Positions 33,261-64,000 of a stretch of DNA of 64,000 nucleotides are shown in pieces. Below the pieces are notes generated by a model. The model was not told the origin of the DNA. It made no database searches and worked only from the letters and a program-made list of their open reading frames with translations. Within the stretch, counting starts at the first letter, position 1, and each line of letters opens with the position of its first letter. The translations under genes were made by a program, and so were the position numbers. The stretch is taken from assembly GCA_036417435.1 (NCBI GenBank), contig CM070902.1, positions 179,309,945 to 179,373,944 of the forward strand, read 5' to 3'. The DNA comes from Inia geoffrensis. Lineage: Eukaryota; Chordata; Mammalia; Artiodactyla; Iniidae.

Positions 33261-35432
33261 GTGTATGGCTTACATTTTGTGAACACAGTGTTACTGTGGT
33301 TTACATTCACACAAGAGTTTTCTCAGCTCCAAACCCATATATTTAATTTTTGGTTTTCTCCATAGACATCTTAACTTCCATGTCTGCAAACTATCTCCTT
33401 CCTCTCCTCAAAACAACAAAACAAAACAACAGCAACAAAAAACCTAAAAAATAACAGCAAACTCCCACACCTCCTAGAGTCTCTATTTTGGGTCACAGCA
33501 TTAGCATGCTGTAATAATCCAATCAATAAAATTGAGGGAAATCTTAGATGTTCCATCAGGTCAGCCACACCTGAGGACCCATCACCTGATCACCCACCTG
33601 CTCTCCATTTCCTTTCTCCATCCTTCACTTGATGCATGTTCTTTAGCATCTCCGACCCCCACTGCTCAGGAGTCGGCCCACCAGACCCCTTGTCCCTCAG
33701 TCTGGGGCTTCTCGAGTACGGCCCCCAGACCAGGAGCCACCTGAGGACTTGGAAACTGTTTCGTCAGCCCCCCAGGTGTTTGTGATGGACGGATTGATAA
33801 TCCATCTACTGTGTGTCCCCGGGGTTTACATTTCTAAAAGACACCATTTTCATGTTATCCCTCTGTTTTAGCCCATTCAGGGGCTCCTGGTACCTGAAAG
33901 ATAACATATCAACTATTCTAAATGAGCTTTTCCCAAAGGGGCCCCTTCCTGCCTTCTCAGCCTCACCACCTGCTGTTCCACGTGGGCGTGTGCTGTGCTC
34001 CCACGCTGACCAGCTGCTGGACGTGAGGCCGAGAGGAGAGCAATGAAATCTTCACATAATAATTAGGAGTCATAGTGACAATAACCAAGATGTTCCTGAG
34101 TGTAATTTCACTGGGATCTCAGAGTAAGTACTAAATTAGCCTTACAGCGATTTCATGATTCATTTAAGAATTATTGAAAGCGGGTCGTAGGCACTAGAAG
34201 CAAATTTAAATGGGGCAAGAGTACTAACTGGCATTATGAGTGGTTGCGACATTTACGTAAGAATTGGTGATACATCATTTGAAAAAAACTACACCTATAT
34301 AACCTAGTCACACCAAGAAACGAGATAAAAATAACTAAATCAGATCATTCATTTAGTCTATTAAAAGAATGTGCCTTGACAAATAGCATTTATTCCAGGA
34401 TTCCAAGGCATCTTGATGGACGGAACAATCCAGTAACATATTTCTTCATTACTTCATGAGAAAAAGCCAAAATTATCAGTATTTTATCCCCAATACATAA
34501 AGAGGCAACTGGGGATTTAAACTGGTTGGTTGGACCAAAGTAGATAATTAATAGATGCATTTGATCTCAAACTTGCTGACTTATTTCAAAGGGAGTGTCA
34601 TTGGCCTCGTTACTTGTCTCTGGATTTTTCAGCTTAACCACCATCTGGTACCATGTACCTGTACCTGCACGCACACACACACACACACACACACGCCATG
34701 GAGGCAAAAGCAAGTATATGTAAATAATGTAGAGACAAACTAGACAATATGATCCTTATAAGAAAATTGTAATTGAGACCAAAGAATAGTTCACTTCCAT
34801 CAAGAACCTACTGCTTGCCGTAGATATGCACCCTAGGTCAAGTTGGCTGCGCATTCCAGATTTCTTTGATAATATTTTGTACTCCCTTCATAACAGGAAT
34901 TTCACTAGGTATTGACAGACTGAGCTAGAAAAAGAAGAATGGAACTCCTGTGTGATCTAAACTCTTGGTCTAACCCATTTTATGCCAAGTGAACCGGGTC
35001 ATTGCTTCCTCTGTTCACCTCTCCTTTCCTCTGGAAAGAACACTCCCCGCTACCTCAATTCTGCGGTGCGCTGGGGTGGGCTCTGGCTGCCAGACACGTG
35101 CCTTGGGGCTGGGGGGAGTCCAGAGGTGCAGGAAGAGGGACACAGCCTGAGGATGGAGCCGGTGCCCATAGGGCAGAGCGAGGCCAGCGCCGACAGAGAA
35201 GAAGAGGTGAGACAGAGGTCCTCCAAGATTTGGGGAATGGTGCTCCCCAGGACCTGGCTCCATCCCGGTGCCTCCAGGCTCCCCAAGCCTCTCTCACTTC
35301 TGGGAGCTATGGGAGAAACTGCCCAATAAACCCCCTACAGGTAAGTTTCCGATAGATTTCTGTCCTTGGTCACCAAGAGTCCTAACAAATACAAACAACG
35401 TTTCCAAAACAGTATATGTCAAAAGACTAAAT
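33261..35432. other. CTSO-TDO2 intergenic gap
   Basis: Contains (AC)n at about 34672-34694 and a possible MER5-like piece at 33700-33860. A GC-rich stretch at 35010-35340 ends 'gaaactgcccaataaaccccc' and may be an old LTR end. No gene is recognised. Confidence 0.5.
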
Positions 35433-35850
35433 TTTATTTACTATTTACAAAACTTTTTGATTGAACACATCTTTGTACAGAATGACACATTTTATTGCAT
35501 AAAATATTTGAAATAGCTGAAGTTTACAAGCTTATAAGGTATGAAACTGAGAAAATTATTACCTTAAATGGTTACATTAAGGTAAACACAGGGACATTGT
35601 CTCTAATAGGAAAACACCCTAGGTACAATGTTACAATGTAACTGAACTTCTTACTGTTGAGTCTGATATCATCACAAACATAAGGTAATAAAATTATTTT
35701 TAGGATTGAATCAGTGCTACACTGCTATATATGCTATATATATGTATAAACATATATTACATTAGGAGTCTGCATAGTCATGAAAATTCATGGACAGTAA
35801 AGACCACAGACTGAGAAATCAATGTTCTTCATAAATTTTTGCAGATGATT
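35433..35850 (-). terminator. TDO2: TDO2 3' UTR and polyadenylation signals
   Basis: Downstream of the TDO2 stop, on the - strand, AATAAA appears at 35491-35496 and again at 35433-35438. Either gives a 3' UTR of roughly 0.35-0.45 kb. Cleavage would be expected 10-30 bases beyond the signal used. No other gene signal lies here. Confidence 0.55.
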
Positions 35851-55632
<19,782 letters not shown>

Positions 55633-55760
55633 GGTGAAGACGTGCTGTCACAGGAGCGCTGAGCTCTGCCTCTGGCCGGGTGATGTCTTCGCCCCCCAGA
55701 TGTTCCACAGCTGCCTTTTATGGACCCTGCCCACCCCGCGCAGCCAATCAGCCCCTCTGC
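55633..55760 (-). promoter_or_regulatory. TDO2: TDO2 core promoter: TATA and CCAAT boxes
   Basis: On the - strand a TATA-type element (CCATAAAAGG, 55714-55723) lies about 85 bases upstream of the start codon. A CCAAT box (GATTGGC in the - strand, 55743-55749) lies about 25 bases further upstream. This spacing predicts a transcription start near 55690 and a short 5' UTR. A TATA-driven start fits a tissue-restricted, hormone-inducible liver gene. The exact start is inferred. Confidence 0.65.
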
Positions 55761-57560
55761 GTCTCTTACCAAGGCTCTTGTTTCAGCTGGAACAGAAGTT
55801 GCACTTTGGTAAACGTTCGAGCGGATTTGCGTTTGGGACAGTTTGTTTGCTAGAAGGGTGAGTGCTCTGCCTAACAGTATTGGACTTGTCAACTGCTGCT
55901 TTCATACCCACAGTAGCAAGCAGCAAATAACTCGGTAAGAGGCAAAGGGAATAACCCAAAGATTTAACTATTCTGTTCCAAGAGCACATTTTCATAGTGT
56001 TGCAGTGTATAAGAGGATGAGCTTGTACACGGTATGAGAAAAATGAATATTTATTCTCTCAGTCTCAGATTTGAATATTCTTACAACTCCTCAGCTACAA
56101 ACGGACCTCAAGGGTCTCTGGGGAAAGAAATCCGTTATGTAACAGACACAGGATTCATGCTTAAACCCCGTTTCCAGCCCCTCTTCATAGCTCTTCTGGT
56201 CTGAATCTCATCTAATGATTAGCAGCAGTTAGGCTGCTGTATTGAATTGGAACTTAAATGCACATTATTAATTTACTGGTCACCTGTCACACCCTGATTA
56301 CCAGGCGGTGGCAGTCATCCCACTTTGTCTGCAGTTTTTATTTTTATTTCTTTTTCCTTTTTTTTTTTTTTTTTTTCCAGGATGCAATATATAATGAGCT
56401 TGGTTAGGTGGACGTACATGTTTAATAAAATGGTGACCGTGACATTGCTTTGAGAACACAAAGTTAGCATTGCAGCATCCAGACACTCATGTTGCCAAAT
56501 CACCTGTTATGATGCAGTGCAGACAATCTTTAAACGATAATAATGTGCCCAGGGTTCCAAGCAATGTCTGTGAGAAAGTACTCTTTCTAGAAAACATTGT
56601 TTACTGGACTAACTTCTAAACCGTTGCTTTGAGGCCCCTGGAGCCAGGGCAGAAGCTCCATTCCCCCCCCACCCCCCCGCCGCTGAGAGGCACAAGGAAG
56701 CACGCAGAGGGACAGCTTTTCCCATTTCTCTCACCGTCAAAAGGGAGCGATCTCTGTCCTCAGAAGTCAGAGGCTTCATTTCTAGTCTTGGCTAATTTGC
56801 GAGACGGGAAAATTAACTTAATGTCTGTACACATCTTCTTCATCAAAAGCAACGAAGGTGTTAAAGTTGATTGTAATTTCGAAGGTCTTCATCCACAGGA
56901 AAATTCTGATTTTATGACTATAATAAATTGTAACACCAGTGCAGTTTTACAGAAGTATAAACAGCATGAAGATGTTATAAGAGCTGGGAAATCATCTAAA
57001 CCACATCCCAGGTCCCTGAACTCCACCGGGGATTTTACAGATGCTTCCGGCCATTGCTTACTCCCTGGACGGGGGTCTGTCAGCAGGAGAGGTATAGCAA
57101 TAGTTCCTGGTGTGCTGGCCCAGAGTGTCTGGAAGCAGAAAATATTTGATAGCTCCTCTTTCTCTACGTGGTTATTCAACTAAGTGTGTGTTTACAAAGA
57201 ATACAGCTAAAAAATTTATTCTACTCTCTTTAAGCTTTTCAGCTGAGAAGTGATCTTCACTTACTGGTCCCCATACTAATGAAAGAAATAAGGAAATGAT
57301 GTTGTTTTCACGATAAACTAGAAAACTTAGATATTTTAGAAGCAAAAAACATTTGTCTTTTTTTTTTTAAATAACATTCCACTTAGATCTCCTTAGCAGT
57401 GTCAATGCAGTGGCTTATCTGAGCAACACAAGGACTGATTATTCAAAGATTTGAATTCAGTGAATCAGAGAAATCCTAAGTTAACCTAAGAAAAGCTTGT
57501 TTCCTTCAGCCAGGACAGTAGCTACAACGACGGCCCCTCAAACACACATATTCTCATTCT
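55761..57560. other. TDO2 upstream DNA, no gene recognised
   Basis: No repeat is confidently named. An open frame of 184 codons (56629-57183) has no recognised domain and contains a repeat-like 'gattttacagatgcttccgg' stretch, so it is probably chance. Confidence 0.45.
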
Positions 57561-57847
57561 TTTCTTTCTTTTCTTTGGCTGTGTTGGGTCTTCGTTGCTG
57601 CGTGCGGGCTTTCTCTGGTTGCAGCGAGCGGGGGCTACTCTTCTTTGTGGTGCGCAGGCTTCTCACTGCAGCGGCTTCTCTTTGTTTCAGAGCACGGGCT
57701 TCAGTAATTGTGGCACGCAGGCTCAGTAGTTGTGGTGCACGGGCTTAGTTGCTCCGCGGCACGTGGGATCTTCCCGGACCAGGGCTCGAACCCGTGTCCC
57801 CTGCATTGGGAGGCGGATTCTTAACCACTGCGCCACCAGGGAAGCCC
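57561..57847 (-). mobile_element. Long-form CHR/ARS-type SINE
   Basis: Reverse copy: 'ctttggctgtgttgggtcttcgttgctgcgtgcgggctttctctgg' through 'gaacccgtgtcccctgcattgggaggcggattcttaaccactgcgccaccagggaagccc'. Confidence 0.9.
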
Positions 57848-59272
57848 TCATTTATTTTTGCGATAGAAAAGTATTATGAGACTCAGGACTAGTTATATTC
57901 TGGTCAGCATCTAGCCGACACTTAAATGTTGCCACTTGAAAACCAATTTGTCCACCTGATGCTTACCCCATACTGAAAACGTTTTCTTCGTGATCAGATT
58001 TAAAACTTCTATAACCAGTATAGTACTTACTGCTCCCAGCATAGCTTATGTGCTGGATGTTTTATACAGACCTCCTAGAAATATACTTTAATGCAAAGAC
58101 ATCTCACGGTAAGAACCTCAGACATTAGAGCAGGTGCAAAGCATATGGCTGCAGGCAATGCTTTGTGGTAAAATCTCTTCTAAACTCTTCACAGGCCCTC
58201 AAGCACATAACTCTGTGTACCCGTGGGTTACAGAGAGGAAACGTTAGAAGCCAAGCTGCCTGATGATGTCCATGCTTAGAAGACAGGAATCATGCCCAAT
58301 CCTGGGCCGAACGAAACCCTCCAAACCATCCAACCTGTAGAAGTAAAAATACTGAAAACGTGAGACACAAAACAACACTTTTTTCTCAGATATGTCCTAA
58401 AAGAATATTAAAGGAATATCAAAACTAACTTGACTGTCGAAATACAAACCCATGTCTCTGGTTCCTTTCTTGGTCTAAGATTAGGGGGTAGAGAGAGAGC
58501 CCGTGAGATGGAGCAAAGGGAAGACTTAGCAAGAGCCGGTGTTGGGCGTAATTTAGAAAGTGACGGGAACTTACTTTATTCCGTCAGCCACACGGCACTG
58601 GTTTCAAGCAAAGGGCCACCTGTAATCTGCTGAGGAGTTGGTCCATTTTCTTCTTTCACATAACCCTCAAATCTTCGAACTGCCACAATCCCCACCCTAC
58701 TCCCCAGCCCAACTCTTCCCATTTTTCTTACTCAACAGTTAGAGATGGTGGCAGACGTGGAAACACAAAGCCAGGAGGGGAGTTCTCGTGGAGAAATGCC
58801 CCAGCATCCTGTTTTTCAGAAGGTGATTCTGAAGACACCCCACACCCTTCTGGAACCATCCAAGTGGAATCCCCACTTGTTTACGTAAGGAATCCTGATT
58901 TTGGTGTTTCCTCCCTCCCTGCCTGTCTCATCACCTCACCTCCTCCTGGGACCAGTTCCCAAAGAAACTCCCTCTGCTCAAGCCCTTGCCTCAGGCTCTG
59001 CTTTGGAGAAAACCAAAGCAATAAGGCAGATCTCTTATTTATCATTTAGGAACGAAATAGTTACCTTTGTTTTTCACAATCTTTTTCCTTTCCAAGCAAA
59101 GAAAGTTCTGTAAACGTAGCAGCCATTCAGCAATCCATTTTCATTCATTTATTTGGTATGGTGACTTGCCATTTGTTGTATGAAGTAGCCTTTCTTTGTT
59201 GCTTTGTTGTTGTTGATGTTTTGTTTGGTTCCCATAGATGGGCATCTCAAGAGAATTAAAACCCCTTACCTG
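57848..59272. other. Intergenic, nothing recognised
   Basis: No gene, RNA or repeat family identified by eye. Confidence 0.4.
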
Positions 59273-59424
59273 GGTGCTTCCCTGGTGGTCCAGTGGTTAA
59301 GACTCTGCACTTCCAGTGCAGGGGGTGTGGGTTTAATCCCCGGTCAGGGAACTAAGAGCCTACATGCCCTGCAGTGTGGCCAAAACATTAAAAATCTAAA
59401 AATTAAAAAAAAAAAAAAAAAAAA
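59273..59424 (+). mobile_element. CHR-1-type SINE
   Basis: GGTGCTTCCCTGGTGGTCCAGTGGTTAAGACT, 'gtgggtttaatccccggtcagggaactaagagcc', A20 tail. TTACCTGG flanks both sides. Confidence 0.88.
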
Positions 59425-59680
59425 CTTTACCTGGAATTTAAACTTAGTTATAAAAGTAGGAGCTTTGCAAAGTCTTTTGGTAAAACTCTGGAACAGCCAT
59501 TAACAAGTAATATTTGCTCAGTTGTAACCATTATGGCAGACCATAAGAAACAGAAAAGAAACTCTCAGGACACGAATTTCAAGGGAAGGGGTACTCATGT
59601 TGTGAATTATGGCTCAGTTTAGGGACTGTTTCTTTCCTCTGTGTGGATTTAGGATGACTAGCATCATCACGAAACAGTGC

Positions 59681-60022
59681 AAGTAAGACAGGAATAAAGA
59701 CACAGACCTACTGGAGAACGGACTTGAGGATATGGGGAGGGGGAGGGGTGAGCTATGAGAGGGCGAGGGAGGGGCATGGACATATAGATACTAACAAACT
59801 AAGGTAGATAGCTAGTGGGAAGCAGCCGCCTGGCACAGGGTGCTTTGTGACCGCCTGGAGGGGTGGGATAGGGAGGGAGGGAGGGAGGGAGACGCAAGAG
59901 GGAAGAAATACGTGAACGTGTGCGTATATATAACTGATTCACTTTGTTATAACGTAGAAACTGACACAGCATTGTGGAGCAATTTTACCCCAATAAAGAT
60001 GATAAAAACAAAACAAAACAAA
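59681..60022 (+). mobile_element. LINE-1 3' end
   Basis: Sense LINE-1 3' UTR: 'gacaggaataaagacacagacctactgg' to 'caataaagatgataaaaacaaaac'. AAACAGTGCA flanks both ends (about 59671 and 60022). It contains a (GGGA)n stretch near 59870. Confidence 0.86.
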
Positions 60023-60039
60023 ACAGTGCAGAAGGTGTA

Positions 60040-61479
60040 ATTAAGAAAAGAGATTTTCGGGCCTTAAGAATCACAATTTGGGAGACATAGATTCGGGTAA
60101 AACCAAAAAAGTGCTCTGAGGGAGAGAAAGAGTCAGGAAGACAAAGAGCCTCAAGGCTGTTAAAGCTGCCTGGTGAGAGCTGTGACGGCTCCAGCTTGAG
60201 CCAGGAAATGTTTGCCTTTAAGGATCACGAGTTGTTTCAGGGTAGGGATCTGATAAGGAGACAGACTGTCATGAGTTATTTTAGGGTAACAGTCTGATAA
60301 GTATCTTGAGTTTCTGGCAGATATTCCGGATGCCTTCTTTGGACAATAAGTGGTCAAAAGGTCAGATTCCATCCAGGCTAATGTGCACAGGTCGCACGTC
60401 CTTACTGGCCTCCTGGCTCCATTTTGGAGAGTTCTCTTAACAACACCAACTCCATTTTTATTTTCCTTCCTTTGATTGAGATCTTCCATTAGAAAGCACT
60501 GATGGTTAACCATGTGGTTATTTGGCATCAGTATCAACTCCCTTGCTCCCGGGAAGGCTCGTTCTCAGAAAGCATGCCCCACTGAGGGGTAAAGAGGTGG
60601 CTGTGTGAGAGGTATGCCCTTTGAGAGTTTATGCCCGCATAAGAGCAGCACGAAGCCATCCAGGAAGTGAGTCTTCAACATAGGCATGTATCTTCATCGG
60701 GAGGGGCCTTAGAGGAGTGCTTTATCATCTCAAGACCTCAAGCTACCATTATTCCTGTGGAATGTATCATAGCACAACAGCAAAAGCTACAAAGCATAAA
60801 CTGTTTAAAACAGCAAAGAGAGAACAAGTCAGAGGCATGATGAGCATCACTTGTTGTAAAGCCCGGATCGCAGTAAGGCACCAAGTCCAGAGTGGAGCCA
60901 GCTCATTTCTAGATGTCAGGTTCAAAGCATGTTTTGCAATGTCCCTGATGCTGTCATCAGTGTTTAGGTAAACTTTCTGAGTGGCTCAGATACAAAAGGT
61001 ACAAAGATTGTCTATACAGACATGATGTTATGGTGGTTTCTCTGAGGTTTATATCAAGTTGTCCAATTTTAGTTCCCATGACTTTGGAAAAAGGGCAGTT
61101 TTAGTTCTCAATGATTCCAAGTTTTAAAAAAATGGTAGAGGAACTGAAAATGTTAGTTTGGAGAATTATAGCCAGATATGGGAGGAAACCAGAATTATTC
61201 AGGATCTAGTCCAGTTTACAGATAAATAACAAAACCTCACAGACAACTGAGTACTGGAACCTAATATCCACAAAGGTATGTTACTGAAACATAATTTTTC
61301 TCTCTCAAAACACCCTCATTTCTACCAAAGAGAGTCAAATTAAGACTAACTTGTTTGCAAAATGTCTAGTTTCAAAAAACTTGATCTGATTATTTATATA
61401 CATGTAACAATAATAACTATTGACCATACAGGCTTTTTAAAACAGGATTTGCTGGAACTTTTCATAAGGAGTCTCAGAT

Positions 61480-61514
<35 letters not shown>

Positions 61515-63188
61515 ACCATGCCTCATGGCATGCAGGATCTTAGTTCCCTGACCAGGGATGGAACCCAGGCCGCAGCAGTGAAAGCACCAAGTCCTAACCA
61601 CTGCACCACCAGGGAATCCCAGATTAAACTTTTAAAGACCTCTCAAGGCGAGAAAAGACAAGCAAAGGACGGCTATCAGACTTTGCCTGCAGTACCTACA
61701 GATATGGGCGAATTCTTCTCTTCTTGAGGTCCCCAAAATGCCTTGAGATTTCTGCACCTTCCAGGAAGTTACCTTCCTTACTAAGCTGGTTACGCTGCTG
61801 GGACCCATGGGACCAAGGTACCAAGCGGATATTTCCAAGAGTCTTATTGGCTCTATAAAGTCAATCTTAGTTCCTTAAAGCTCTCTGGTCACATCTGAGT
61901 CTGTTTCTCTCAAATATGACACTCCAGTCAAAGCCTTGGTAATATAACACTTCCAATAGTGTCCTGTAATAAGGAGAACAGATTCTTATTGAACTTATGC
62001 AAGTAACTATGTTGAAATAAAAATAAAAATACTAAGAGTTTCCGAATTCTGGAGGGATCAGATAGGGGAGAATAAGATAAATGTTTCATCTTTGTTTACA
62101 AAGGTATACTTTACCAAATTGCTGCAAGTCACAGACAGCTTGAGAGAGGAGCTTTCTTTAAACCTGGAAGAGCAAAACATAAATGAACCAGCAAGGTTTA
62201 AAAAAAAAGTCATAAATATCGTAATCATCCCCATCAGTTCATTCAGTCCCATGGAATAAATTCTTGGTCTTTATCTTTTGTTAGCAGTTATATGAAGCCA
62301 TCTGTTTCTTCATTAGAATTTCATAAATTCTTTCCCAGTCCAATGGTGTGATCTGAAAGTTCACTAGAAAACTGTACTCTAGGTTAAGTGTCAGAGGCCT
62401 TTACTTGAATCTCTCTGAAGATGAAACATGTTTGTAAAAGCATCAATGTAAAACAATAACTGTCTAGAAATGACAGAAAAACTTAAAATGACATGGTTAA
62501 AGAGCTGAGTACAATGCAATTGACAAAGGAAATTAGGTTATTTCCTTTGTGGTATACAACATTTTAAGACAATAAATAGAATTGGCTGATAACATTTACC
62601 AGAAATACGAAATTTCTAGGAACTTCACAGTTTCTGAAACACTTATATGCCTATAAAGAAGTCTTAGCCTCCCTTGCCCATGTACTTTAACATATCAAAT
62701 AAACTTATTTAACGACGCTTTTTTATAAGGAGAGAGAGCAAATCTTTGAGATATTTCAGGGGCCCTCTGAAACATATCTCAAAGCTAGTTCTAAGTAAAA
62801 AGAACAGTATTTGACTTGGGGAAGTTTGTCAAAAATATCAAAAAATTTTAAAACACTTGTTCAAATTGGATCAGGGGTCATTGTGAAACAATGCTTAGTT
62901 ATCCACTTAACCAAGATAACAATTAAAGATGCCACAGGCAAATAAAGATGGTTATATAGTTGTAAAAATCTTTGTTTTTCCAGACAGATTGCATTAAAAG
63001 TAAAGAAAACCTTTGTTTACAATTTATCATTCAGACCAGACCAATAATCTAAGGAAACTTTGTCTTTTAACGGAGAGAAAAACCAAATTTTAATTTTGCA
63101 CCAGCTTACTTTTGTTATTAAAACTCATTTTCTAAATTAAAGTTATTCTGATTTTATCCAGATTGGCCACTCATAAAATTCCTTTCTA
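60040..63188. other. Unassigned 3-kb stretch, interrupted by one SINE
   Basis: AT-rich sequence with no recognised host gene. Its uniform texture and scattered short open frames on both strands (for example 60160-60537 on -) hint at a decayed mobile or endogenous retrovirus-like element. I recognise no gag, pol or env motif, primer site or LTR pair, so no call is made. Confidence 0.3.
61482..61621 (-). mobile_element. CHR-1-type SINE
   Basis: Reverse copy: a T run of about 32, then 'gaccatgcctcatggcatgcaggatcttagttccctgaccagggatggaaccc' to 'gcaccaccagggaatccc'. CAGATT flanks both ends. Confidence 0.88.
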
Positions 63189-63202
63189 AAGATTCCTTTT
63201 TT

Positions 63203-63550
63203 GGGCTTCCCTGGTTGCACAGTGGTTAGGAATCCACCTGTCAATGCAAGGGACACGGGTTCGAGCCCTGGTCCAGGAAGATCCCACATGCCACGGAGCA
63301 ACTAAGCCCACGCGCCACAACTAGTGAGCCTGCGCTCTAGAGCCCGAGAGCCAGAACTACTGAGCCTACGTGCAACAACTACTGAAGCCCGCGTGCCTAG
63401 AGCCCGGGCTCCGCAACAAGAGAAGCCACAGAAATGAGAAGCCCGTGCACCGCAATGAAGAGCAGCCCCGCTCGCCGCAACTAGAGGAAGCCTGCGTGCA
63501 GCAGCGAAGACCCAATGCAGCCAACGATAAATAAATAAATGTAGAAAAAA
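63203..63550 (+). mobile_element. Long-form CHR/ARS-type SINE, near full length
   Basis: GGGCTTCCCTGGTTGCACAGTGGTTAGGAATCC, then 'gggttcgagccctggtccagg', repeated 'gcccgcgtgcctagagcc'-type segments and an (AAAT)n tail. AGATTC followed by a T run flanks it (63190 and 63556). Confidence 0.9.
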
Positions 63551-64000
63551 TATATAGATTCATTTTTTAAAAACCTTTTACAACCTTCTAATTCCATTTT
63601 ATTTGCCCCTTGTTTTCTTTCTCATTTACAAATAACCAGCTTTAGGACAAAATCACTTTTTTTCCCTTAACAAATGCTCTTCCATTCTTTATACCTTTTT
63701 TAAAAAGTTTCCTTTCATTCCAAGATGCTTTCCTTATAATTTTAGGAGTTTTAATTACATATATTAAGTAGAATTCTTAATACTTTGAAACCCTAAATTT
63801 TTTTTAGTAAAAATAAAGAACTAAACAATTGTGAATTGTATTAATGTTACGTGGCTTGGCATACTTATAAATACATTTTATAATTTTAGAAAGGATATGC
63901 TACTTTATAGCACAATCTTTTAATAAGGCACCAGATAATACACATTTACTTATAGACCCAATAGTTTTAGTCTATCTGGAAAAGAGGTCAAAAGTAGGTA

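Noticed and set aside
56629..57183. 184-codon open frame upstream of TDO2
   Set aside because: No recognised domain, no splice or promoter context, and it includes a repeat-like stretch.
57497..57748. Coding frame with repeated Arg/Ala/Ser-rich sequence
   Set aside because: It is a reading of the reverse-oriented SINE at 57561-57847.
55761..64000. ASIC5, the expected next gene beyond TDO2
   Set aside because: No exon with channel motifs was seen; in human it is recalled to lie tens of kilobases away, beyond this window.

Overview
This is a nuclear mammalian window, most likely from a cetacean or a close cetartiodactyl relative. The main evidence is fifteen tRNA-derived SINEs of the CHR type, several of them CpG-rich and similar to one another, together with 3' ends of the artiodactyl/cetacean kind of LINE-1. 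No bacterial, plasmid or phage feature is present. The species call is inference from repeat content.

Two intact protein-coding genes dominate, lying tail to tail. CTSO (cathepsin O, a papain-family lysosomal cysteine protease) is on the + strand. Its eight coding exons run from 12003 to 31488, all with GT/AG boundaries and matching phases, and encode 312 residues with Cys123, His260 and Asn280 as the catalytic triad. Its first exon lies in a CpG island (about 11640-12600), and a six-copy GC-rich minisatellite follows in intron 1. TDO2 (tryptophan 2,3-dioxygenase, the haem enzyme that opens the kynurenine pathway) is on the - strand. Its twelve coding exons run from 55632 down to 35851 and encode exactly 406 residues, the family length, with haem ligand, substrate-binding and exosite residues kept. 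A TATA box and a CCAAT box lie just upstream. The CTSO-TDO2 convergence agrees with the human 4q32 gene order as I recall it.

Layout: 1-1810 an old LINE-1 3' end carrying a nested SINE; 1811-9010 intergenic DNA with MIR, L2, a truncated LINE-1 and SINEs; about 9013-10700 a GC-rich block holding a broken, intron-retaining copy of a TEKTIP1 (C19orf71)-like gene on the - strand; 11640-33250 CTSO; 33250-35430 a short intergenic gap; 35430-55700 TDO2, whose intron 7 holds a 4.8-kb defective LINE-1; 55750-64000 TDO2 upstream DNA with SINEs, a LINE-1 3' end and a 3-kb AT-rich stretch I could not assign.

I found no new multi-gene system. The most interesting items are the TEKTIP1-like duplicated pseudogene, two tyrosine-to-cysteine changes in CTSO, a (TTA)n microsatellite in the splice-acceptor region of TDO2 exon 10, a (TA)n hairpin, and an 87-bp retro-insertion inside the LINE-1. 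All family assignments rest on recalled sequence patterns; no database search was run.
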